A DNA stretch of 31,617 bases from positions 1 through 31,617 of the forward strand of contig LNZQ01000042.1 in assembly GCA_002007315.1 (NCBI GenBank), written 5' to 3'. The position numbers were made by a program, and so were the translations under genes. The stretch is from Epulopiscium sp. Nele67-Bin004. GTDB lineage: Bacteria; Bacillota_A; Clostridia; Lachnospirales; Cellulosilyticaceae. This document shows, piece after piece, positions 25,110 through 31,617 of the stretch (within the stretch, counting starts at the first letter, position 1; every line of letters starts with the position of its first letter). The notes under the pieces were generated by a model, which was given only the letters and a program-made list of their open reading frames with translations, was not told the DNA's origin and ran no database searches.

Positions 25110-25691
25110 TTATTCTACATCTACACCATATGTCGCACAAAGTGCCCCAAGTCCACCATTAAACCCGCTACCAATAGCACTAAATTTCCACTCTCCACCG
25201 TGTCGGTATAGTTCACCAAACACAACAGCCGTTTCAATTGAAAAATCTTCGTCTAAATCATACTCAAGCAACACTTCGTTAGTTTGTTCGTTGTATATGC
25301 GAATAAATGCATTTTGTATCATACCAAAGTTTTGATTACGTAACTCTGATTCATAAATTGTAACTGTAAACACAATTTTATCTACATGAGATGGAACTTG
25401 TTGCAAGTTTACTTTAATTTGCTCATCGTCACCATCTCCTGCTCCAGTCAAGTTATCGCCTGTATGTTCAACCGAACCACTTGGGTGAACTAGATTGCCA
25501 TAAAATACGAAATCCCCTGACCCCGAAACTCTGCCGTTTTGTCCAGTCAAAAATACACTTGTATCAAGGTCAAATGCTCCATTTGTGTCAAATCTATTTG
25601 TGTCCCAACCTAGTCCAACAACAACTTGAGAAAGTCCTGGGTGTCTTTTTGTTAGGTCAACTTTTTGCCCTTTTTTTAAACTGATTGCCAT
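25110..25691 (-). CDS. TerD-family calcium-binding stress protein (type B, copy 2)
   Basis: Paralogue of the other TerD proteins here, 193 residues. Blocks: FDLDTSVFLTG, HPSGSVEHTGDNLTG, AGDGDDEQI and the conserved C-terminal FGELYR...EWKFSAIGSGFNGGL. The first calcium block has LDTS where the other B copy has LDAS. It is the same length as, and closest to, the gene at 26310, so the two probably arose by duplication of a B-A pair. GGGGG-type ribosome binding site. No membrane segment, so cytoplasmic. Confidence 0.94.
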   Translation of the reverse strand: MAISLKKGQKVDLTKRHPGLSQVVVGLGWDTNRFDTNGAFDLDTSVFLTGQNGRVSGSGDFVFYGNLVHPSGSVEHTGDNLTGAGDGDDEQIKVNLQQVPSHVDKIVFTVTIYESELRNQNFGMIQNAFIRIYNEQTNEVLLEYDLDEDFSIETAVVFGELYRHGGEWKFSAIGSGFNGGLGALCATYGVDVE

Positions 25692-25703
25692 ACTGCTACC
25701 CCC

Positions 25704-26294
25704 TTATACAAATCTATTTGCAAGCGTATTTAAACCTAAGTCTGTTGTACCTTGACCCATAGGATTAAACTTCCACTCACCATTATTTCTATATATTTCA
25801 CCAAAAATCATAGCTGTTTGCCCTGCATAATCTTCAGTTAAATTGTATCTAAACATCTCTTGATTGTTTGCACTGTCAACAATTCTTATAAATGCATTTT
25901 CTATCTGACCGAAGTCTTGGTTTCTAACGTCTGCTTGGTATATATTTACCACGATTACTAGTTTATTGAAGTTTGCTGGCACACTCGTTAAGTCAACTCG
26001 AATTTGCTCATCATCGCCATCACCTTCACCAGTCAAATTATCTCCCATATGAATTATACTATTAGACCTGTGTCCTAAATTACCAAAATATATAATATCA
26101 TCTTTATGTCTTAGTTTGTCGCCATCTAACACAAACACAGATGCATCACAATCTATTGGTTGACTAGCTTTTTTAAATAGCCCACGCTTTGCATTTGCTT
26201 GATCCCAACCTAATCCAACAACGATTTTTTCTAATGCACTACCATTTTCTTTTTTAAGGCTTACTCTTTGACCTTTTTGTAAACTAACTGCCAT
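25704..26294 (-). CDS. TerD-family calcium-binding stress protein (type A, copy 1)
   Basis: TerD paralogue of 196 residues. Calcium blocks IDCDASVFVL and GDNLTGEGDGDDEQI are intact. It carries a small basic insertion (AKRGLFKKASQ) after the GLGWD motif, shared in shorter form with the copy at 24516 but not with the B copies. Preceded by GGAGG with a slightly long gap. It lies 13 bp from the next copy and 15 bp from the previous one, all in one transcript. Confidence 0.94.
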   Translation of the reverse strand: MAVSLQKGQRVSLKKENGSALEKIVVGLGWDQANAKRGLFKKASQPIDCDASVFVLDGDKLRHKDDIIYFGNLGHRSNSIIHMGDNLTGEGDGDDEQIRVDLTSVPANFNKLVIVVNIYQADVRNQDFGQIENAFIRIVDSANNQEMFRYNLTEDYAGQTAMIFGEIYRNNGEWKFNPMGQGTTDLGLNTLANRFV

Positions 26295-26309
26295 CGCTTG
26301 TTCCTCCTA

Positions 26310-26891
26310 TTACTCTGCATTAATTCCGTAGTTTGCACAAAGTGCACCTAATCCACCATTAAATCCGCTACCTATTGCACTAAATTTCCACTCGCCATTG
26401 TTTCTGTATAGCTCACCAAATACAACTGCTGTTTCAATTGAAAAATCTTCGTCCAAATCATACTCAAGAATTACTTCGTTTGTTTGTTCATTATAAATTC
26501 TAATGAAAGCATTTTGTATCATACCAAAGTTTTGGTTTCTAACGTCTGCATCATAAATTGTTACTGTGAAAATAATTTTATCAATATTAGCTGGAACTTG
26601 TGACAAGCCAACTTTTATAATTTCGTCGTCACCATCTCCTGCTCCCGTACGATTGTCTCCAGCATGAACAACTGACCCGCTTGGGTGTTCCAAGTTGCCA
26701 TAAAAAATAAAGTCATCTTCTGATGTAGCTTTTCCGTTTACACCTGTCAAAAATACGCTCGCATCTAAGTCAAAATCTTTTACGCCATCAAACGCACTCA
26801 CGTCCCATCCCAAACCTACAACTATTTGTTGTAAACCTGGGTTGCTTTTTGTAAGGTCAACTTTTTGACCTTTTCTTAAATTAATAGCCAT
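26310..26891 (-). CDS. TerD-family calcium-binding stress protein (type B, copy 1)
   Basis: TerD paralogue of 193 residues and the first TerD after telA. Blocks FDLDASVFLTG, HPSGSVVHAGDN and TGAGDGDDEII are complete; C-terminus FGELYRNNGEWKFSAIGSG. Closest to B. subtilis YceD/YceE-type sequences in general pattern. GGAG site 8 bases from the ATG. It is 12 bp downstream of telA. Confidence 0.95.
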   Translation of the reverse strand: MAINLRKGQKVDLTKSNPGLQQIVVGLGWDVSAFDGVKDFDLDASVFLTGVNGKATSEDDFIFYGNLEHPSGSVVHAGDNRTGAGDGDDEIIKVGLSQVPANIDKIIFTVTIYDADVRNQNFGMIQNAFIRIYNEQTNEVILEYDLDEDFSIETAVVFGELYRNNGEWKFSAIGSGFNGGLGALCANYGINAE

Positions 26892-26903
26892 TGTTTTTTC
26901 TCC

Positions 26904-28043
26904 TTATCTAACTGAATATGATTTGTTGAAATCTTCTTTTATTGAGTTTAGGCGTACTTTATCTGCCTCACGCTCTTTAACTGCTTCATCTTGAATTCTT
27001 TTTGTTTCTTCAATTCCATCACGAATTATTTTCCAAGTTTGTTCTAATGTATCAACTTTTATAGAACTTGTTGACGCTAGTTGTGCTGTAAGTTTTGCTT
27101 GTGCAACAGTGTTGTTTGCATTTTTAAGCAACATTTCGTTTGTTTTTTCGTCTAGTGCAGACATAGCCTCAGCTTGAATTTTTTGACGTTTAAGCATGAT
27201 AGCTTGTGCCAACGCTTGTTTAAATACTGGCAACGTAATAATAAATGCCGAATTAATTTTTCTAATTAAGTTGATATTACTAAATTGCATAGTTCTAATC
27301 ATAGGTATAGACTGCAACGCAACACTTTCTGCAATTCGTAAATCTTGCGTACGTTGTTGCAACATTTGTGACGCTTGCTCTAGCGTAGTAATTTCAAATT
27401 GCATAGTTGTGTCACCAGTTCTAGCCATTTCGTCACGCTGTTCTTGAAGATAAGCTTCAATTTCACGCACACCTTGCTCACCAGCAACTATATATTCAAG
27501 CAAATTGTGATAAAAATCAACATTTGTTTTGAATATTGTTTCTAGGTGTTGGTTTGATCTATGAATTTCATCTTCGTATTGTTTTAAAACAACATAAATT
27601 TTGTCAACTTCAGCACCCATAGTTTGGTATTTGCTTAGTATTTCATCAATTTTTTTCTGTGCTTTTTTAAATATTTTATTAAAAAGATTTTTTTGGTCTT
27701 CTTCTTTTATTTCATCTATATCAAACTGTGACATAATTTTGCCCAGTGAGTCTAGCATTTTGCTTGATTCATTTATTTTATCAACGCTCATATTGTTTAA
27801 CACTACATCTGAAGATTTTGCAAGTTCTTCCGCCACTTCTGCCCCAAATGTAACTATCGTTGATAAATTTGAAATATCAATAAGTGCCGTTAAGTCTTCT
27901 ATAACTTGTGAGTTTTGTAGTCGTGCTTCAACTTGCTGTTTATCTGCTTGTATATCATAAGGTACTACTTCTAGTTCTTCTTCTCTAACAACCGTCGCTT
28001 CTGGCATTGGCGTGCTAGGTTTTGCGCCCATATTTATTGCCAT
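26904..28043 (-). CDS. telA: TelA/YaaN-family toxic anion resistance protein
   Basis: Cytoplasmic, strongly helical protein of the TelA (PF05816) family, 379 residues, linked to tellurite, nisin and envelope-stress resistance; its biochemical function is unknown. Visible family features: an acidic N-terminal leader, the long coiled-coil middle (about 110-250) with KYQTMGAEVDKIYVVLKQYE, and the conserved QSIPMIRTMQ and LPVFKQALAQAI blocks. The ATG at 28043 lies inside the end of the YceG gene (10-bp overlap) and has GGAAGGGTGA upstream, indicating coupling. Equivalent gene order (YceG with TelA and TerD proteins) occurs in the Bacillus yce operon. Confidence 0.93.
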   Translation of the reverse strand: MAINMGAKPSTPMPEATVVREEELEVVPYDIQADKQQVEARLQNSQVIEDLTALIDISNLSTIVTFGAEVAEELAKSSDVVLNNMSVDKINESSKMLDSLGKIMSQFDIDEIKEEDQKNLFNKIFKKAQKKIDEILSKYQTMGAEVDKIYVVLKQYEDEIHRSNQHLETIFKTNVDFYHNLLEYIVAGEQGVREIEAYLQEQRDEMARTGDTTMQFEITTLEQASQMLQQRTQDLRIAESVALQSIPMIRTMQFSNINLIRKINSAFIITLPVFKQALAQAIMLKRQKIQAEAMSALDEKTNEMLLKNANNTVAQAKLTAQLASTSSIKVDTLEQTWKIIRDGIEETKRIQDEAVKEREADKVRLNSIKEDFNKSYSVR

Positions 28044-30013
28044 TTATCCATCACCCTTCCTAAAAATCCTTTAACTTTATCTTTTTCTAATGCTTCACGT
28101 GCTTTTATATCATAAAGATATTCACCATCTTGATGTTCGTTCAAAATTGGCATTGTGTAAAATCTTTCCAAACTGCGATAACCAGTTGGAGATATAATTA
28201 TTATATCACAACCTACTAAATTTGCATACGCTATAAAAATTGCATCTTCAATTTCATGCATACGCTCTTTCGTGTGGATTACAACAACTTTTGGATTCAT
28301 CTTCGTGAAGTCAAACTTTTGCATTTGTCTTAAAAACTTTGTTCCTAAATTTAATAGTAATGAAACTATTTTGTATTCCATTCCATTAGTTCCTGTGCCT
28401 TCAATCCACTTTAAATCTATAAGTAATTGTATTTTGTCCAAAAGATGATGTTGCATTTCTTCTCGCAAATGACTATATTTATAGTCTTTGTGTGCCATAA
28501 TCGCATCTTTATTAAGTTTGCCATTTCTAAAAAATGCATGGGGGTTTGCCCCTATCAAATTTTGTCCTTCGTCTTCTATAAATGGTGGCGAAACACATAC
28601 TATCGTTTGTTGCGGTATAATAAATTTTTGTATTCGCTTGTAGTATTCTTTTTTGTCACTGTTTTTTACGCCCGAAATTTTTGCAAAAATAACTGGCATA
28701 TCAACTTTTTCATCGCTTGTATCAAAATTCGGTCTAAATTTGAGTTCGTTTTGCCACAAAATATCTATTTCTTCGCATGTTGTTTTTAATGTCAAACTTC
28801 TAGCTACGGCATATTGATTTTGTCTATATAAACCCGTATCTTGGTATATCATAGTGTTAAGCTCTTGCTCTGCGTTATATGCAACTGTTCCAACTTGCAT
28901 ATTTTCAAGCGTCATCGGATAGCTATCTATATCTAAATTTGTATTTCCTTTTATAATAAGACATCTATCGTCTTCTATATCACACTTTGATTCAAGATTT
29001 GGGGATACAATTATTACGTCTATTGGTAATAACGATAAAAATTCTACCAATAATAACTGTATCTGAGTTGTTATATCGCCAAACACAATAAACACTGATG
29101 TATCTTTTGCGTTTCCAAACAACTTTGCTTCATACCTTTTGTATAAGGCGAGCATTTGCACAACTTTGTTATTTGTCTTTTGTAAATTGTTGCCCTCAGC
29201 TTCATACAACGCCATAATCAATTGTTGCAACTGCCTTTGTGCTATTGTTGCTAGTTGCTTATCGTATATAACGACATTTGGTACTAACGAATTTATAAGT
29301 TGCCCAATATCAGTTGCATTGTTACGAAGTATTTTTGATATTTCGTTTGGTTGCGGGTTTTGTACCCCATCTTCAATTATGACGACTCTGTTTGCATCAT
29401 CTGTTAGACTTGTGTACAATTTATTTAGACTCTTTATAAAGTTTGCCTTATTTTCGCAACCTTTAAACATGACAAATACATTTTTTTTATCATGTTTTTT
29501 CCTATTTGTTAATATCGCCTCAAATATATCACCTTTTATCCAATCGTTTGTGTGCATCTCAATTGGTGGTTCGGCTGGACGTACTGTGATATATTTAGAT
29601 TTATCGCCATCTTGTGCAATCACAACTGTTACGCCGCATTCTTCCAAAATAGCAATCATTTCTGCCTCGTAAACGCTAGGCACACCACAATATAAAATTT
29701 TGCAATCTGGCAAAGTAGATTTCAATACTGTACTAAATTTATAATATATCCAACACATAAATTTTATATAAACATTTTTTATTATACTAATATTTTTACC
29801 TTTAAGCTTGTGAGCCGATAGCGTATTATACAAGCTTTGTGCCAAAATCATTTGCTTGTTTGGGTGTAGCCCTGCTATCCATTTTGACAATGCATTTTTT
29901 ATAAATTGGGTGGATAGTTCAAAATCATCACCCAACACTTCTTTGTAATATTGCAATTGGGGTTGTGTTGGATTTTCTAGCTTTTCTTCAATAATTACTA
30001 AAAACTCAACCAT
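28034..30013 (-). CDS. YceG-like Ter-operon protein (PF14266)
   Basis: Cytoplasmic protein of 659 residues, longer than the ~540 residues of Bacillus YceG. The C-terminal third matches the family: a LLLNLGTKFLRQMQKFDFTKMNPKV-type stretch (about 573-597), IEDAIFIAYANLVGCDIIII and SPTGYRSLERFY. This end has been linked to a predicted nucleotide/metabolite-processing module in Ter systems, but no activity is established. The N-terminal half includes two Rossmann-like segments (KILYCGVPSVYEAEMIAIL; TSVFIVFGDITTQIQ) and may be a duplicated or extended region. First complete gene of the Ter operon here. No TerC or ATP-grasp partner is in the window. Confidence 0.82.
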   Translation of the reverse strand: MVEFLVIIEEKLENPTQPQLQYYKEVLGDDFELSTQFIKNALSKWIAGLHPNKQMILAQSLYNTLSAHKLKGKNISIIKNVYIKFMCWIYYKFSTVLKSTLPDCKILYCGVPSVYEAEMIAILEECGVTVVIAQDGDKSKYITVRPAEPPIEMHTNDWIKGDIFEAILTNRKKHDKKNVFVMFKGCENKANFIKSLNKLYTSLTDDANRVVIIEDGVQNPQPNEISKILRNNATDIGQLINSLVPNVVIYDKQLATIAQRQLQQLIMALYEAEGNNLQKTNNKVVQMLALYKRYEAKLFGNAKDTSVFIVFGDITTQIQLLLVEFLSLLPIDVIIVSPNLESKCDIEDDRCLIIKGNTNLDIDSYPMTLENMQVGTVAYNAEQELNTMIYQDTGLYRQNQYAVARSLTLKTTCEEIDILWQNELKFRPNFDTSDEKVDMPVIFAKISGVKNSDKKEYYKRIQKFIIPQQTIVCVSPPFIEDEGQNLIGANPHAFFRNGKLNKDAIMAHKDYKYSHLREEMQHHLLDKIQLLIDLKWIEGTGTNGMEYKIVSLLLNLGTKFLRQMQKFDFTKMNPKVVVIHTKERMHEIEDAIFIAYANLVGCDIIIISPTGYRSLERFYTMPILNEHQDGEYLYDIKAREALEKDKVKGFLGRVMDKWQ

Positions 30014-30042
30014 AATTAGAATTTTTCCTTTCTATGCTTTTT

Positions 30043-31170
30043 CTATCTCTTATAAATTTTGATTTGCCATTGTGTTAATTTAGCTTCGTCCTGATTTTCC
30101 ATAGTGTCAAATATTAACGCACCTTGAGGGGCAACTTCAGTAGTGCTACCAATATTTATATAAATATCTAGCGTACTACCTTTTGTTATACTATACAACC
30201 AAACACCGTCTTTTATGTTTGATATAGTTATGCAATCTGAAATTTCTTGCGTGTTAAGCCTAAAATGAGGATAATCTTTTCTAAGCTGTATTAGCTGTTT
30301 TGCAAACTGAACACCCCCATCGTTTTTCTCCCTAAGCAACCAATCAATTTGGTTTATCTCATCGCTTGAGTTATACGAGTTGTCAACACCTTGTTTTGTT
30401 CGGTAAAATTCTTGTCCAGAATGTATAAACGGTATCCCTTGAGATAACATAACTAATGTTAGGGCAAAGTTTGCTTTTTTAACTCGTTCTGCTTCATCTT
30501 CCACGCCATTTTGATATTGCAAATAGTCTTGCAGTGTGCTGTTATCGTGACATTCAACGTAATTAATAGTTTGATAAACGTTATCAAATAATGGTTCAAG
30601 TTGTCCATTTTTTAACACACTTCCTTGCAAAACTTGCACAAATGACTCCATCAAAAATGCATCTCTATCAACTGTATCTAAAATAATTGATTTGATTGCA
30701 CCTCTAAACCTATCATTAAAATGTGCCACTTGCGGTATTTTTGCGTGGTTCATCATAGTTGCTCGCTTGCTCTCATCAAGCATAGTAGGCATGTTCCAAC
30801 CCTCGCCGTAAATCATAACTGATGGGTCAACTTCGCTACATCTACGTTTAATTTCATTGATAGTATCAACATCTATTATCCCCATAAGGTCAAATCTAAA
30901 TCCATCAAATCCATACAGCTGTATCCATCTTAGGCAAGAATCCACAATGTATTTACGACACATTTTCGCTGTTGTTTCAACATCATTTCCACAAAATGAA
31001 CCGTTTGAGGCGTTCATATCTTGGTCAAATCTGAAATAGTAGTTTGGCACAATTTTTTGAAATTGCATAGTGCTCATATTAAACACATGGTTGTACACAA
31101 CGTCCATAATTACACGGAAACCGTATTCAGAAAATGTGTGGCTGAGCCCCTCTTTGCATTTTACTCTGTC
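30043..31170 (-). CDS. Type I pullulanase (GH13_14), C-terminal part, 5' end missing
   Basis: Debranching enzyme for alpha-1,6 links of pullulan/glycogen-type glucans. All four GH13 regions are in the visible part: I DVVYNHVFN, II DGFRFDLMGI (nucleophile Asp), III YGEGWN (acid/base Glu) and IV VECHDN. The catalytic barrel's second half and the C-terminal beta domain are complete to the stop at 30043. The frame continues upstream of the Met at 31107 with family-like residues (GLSHTFSEYGFRVIMDV) to about 31165. It then loses similarity and hits a stop at 31201, so the N-terminal ~250 residues and carbohydrate-binding modules are lost at an apparent assembly join. No signal peptide can be judged. 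It lies 29 bp upstream of the YceG gene. Confidence 0.85.
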   Translation of the reverse strand, partial: DRVKCKEGLSHTFSEYGFRVIMDVVYNHVFNMSTMQFQKIVPNYYFRFDQDMNASNGSFCGNDVETTAKMCRKYIVDSCLRWIQLYGFDGFRFDLMGIIDVDTINEIKRRCSEVDPSVMIYGEGWNMPTMLDESKRATMMNHAKIPQVAHFNDRFRGAIKSIILDTVDRDAFLMESFVQVLQGSVLKNGQLEPLFDNVYQTINYVECHDNSTLQDYLQYQNGVEDEAERVKKANFALTLVMLSQGIPFIHSGQEFYRTKQGVDNSYNSSDEINQIDWLLREKNDGGVQFAKQLIQLRKDYPHFRLNTQEISDCITISNIKDGVWLYSITKGSTLDIYINIGSTTEVAPQGALIFDTMENQDEAKLTQWQIKIYKR

Positions 31171-31199
31171 AAATAATACACTTACCCTAAAAATAGTTC

Positions 31200-31617
31200 T
31201 CTACTATTTGTTGTAGTGGTCCTTTTTATCAAGTTCAGTGTGGCAGCTTTATATGCGCAGTGAGAGGAAAGCGTCTCGTTCACATTCACCTCAGCGTCTC
31301 TGTTTTCCACTTCTCCTTTTTCCTGTCTGTGCCTGCTCCTTTTGTTATTGTTGACACTGCAGTGAAACTCGGCAACGTTCATGAGACACAGACCTGTTTG
31401 TTTCTCATTCTGTGGTTCATATCACGGGGATGAGGTGGAAGAGAGGAGGGGTCAGGTTGCTCTTATTTGCCTTCAGTATTTGTTTACCCGTGCAAAAACA
31501 GAGGAGTTCTGGGAGAATAGAGACGGGGAGGCATTGAGTCAGCTCCCTCTGCGTCCCTTCTGCTCTCCCTGCCGAAGCTGCTGCTGCTGGCTCCTGTGGC
31601 ACAGTCGTCTCCCCGTG
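31200..31617. other. Eukaryote-like, non-coding foreign segment (probable assembly chimera)
   Basis: Base composition changes abruptly from AT-rich bacterial coding DNA to GC-richer, pyrimidine/purine-tract DNA (for example CTTCTCCTTTTTCCTG, GGAAGAGAGGAGGGG) with a short CTG run near 31576-31590. I find no credible bacterial gene, ribosome binding site or bacterial-style codon use. The adjoining pullulanase gene is cut at the same place. The texture resembles vertebrate DNA, for example a fish host. The exact join lies between about 31165 and 31225. Confidence 0.75.

Noticed and set aside
31182..31602. Two minus-strand reading frames of 61-66 codons at the right end
   Set aside because: They lie in host-like DNA, have no ribosome binding site, and their low-complexity Ala/Ser/Arg-rich products show no bacterial family features.

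Overview
The window reads as low-GC, AT-rich Firmicutes (clostridial) DNA. Most genes have strong GGAGG-type ribosome binding sites, and the gene content is typical of motile, fermentative Clostridia. The last ~400 bases are clearly different: GC-richer, without coding structure, and eukaryote-like. Together with algal-polysaccharide and glycoside genes, this suggests a gut symbiont assembled from a host-containing sample. An Epulonipiscium-type surgeonfish symbiont would fit, but that is inference from general character, not a search result.

Layout. 1-191: contig edge with a GC-rich tandem repeat. 192-2226 (-): OmpR-type response regulator and histidine kinase. 2350-5554 (+): an operon of 23S rRNA pseudouridine synthase (RluF type), a minimal DEAD-box helicase and a MATE exporter. 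5587-9541 (-): a degenerate chemoreceptor-like protein co-transcribed with a Cache-GGDEF-EAL cyclic-di-GMP protein. 9670-11655 (-): a conventional dCache chemoreceptor with a sigma-D-like promoter. 11883-13685 (-): TypA/BipA GTPase. 13856-14878 (+): threonine aldolase behind a large palindrome. 14918-17335 (-): glycerate kinase and a GntP-family permease. 17533-22031 (-): PTS transporter, HAD phosphatase and a GH13_18 phosphorylase. 22202-22954 (+): divergent RpiR regulator. 22983-23632 (+): wrecked ABC exporter. 23657-30013 (-): YceG, TelA, four TerD paralogues, RidA and a short Uma2 nuclease. 30043 to about 31170 (-): the C-terminal part of a type I pullulanase, cut off at the junction with host-like DNA.

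How the genes work together. The most interesting unit is 14918-22954. The GH13_18 enzyme resembles glucosylglycerate phosphorylase (YcjM type) more than sucrose phosphorylase, and it lies directly upstream of a glycerate kinase and a glycerate/gluconate-type permease. The PTS permease and HAD phosphatase precede it in one operon, and an RpiR regulator with repeated TTGTAAC/GTTACAA sites controls it. I propose a route: PTS uptake of a glycosyl-glycerate, dephosphorylation, phosphorolysis to glucose 1-phosphate plus glycerate, then glycerate phosphorylation. The other notable units are the tandemly duplicated TerD pair in a tellurite-resistance-type stress operon, and the degenerate receptor paired with a cyclic-di-GMP enzyme.
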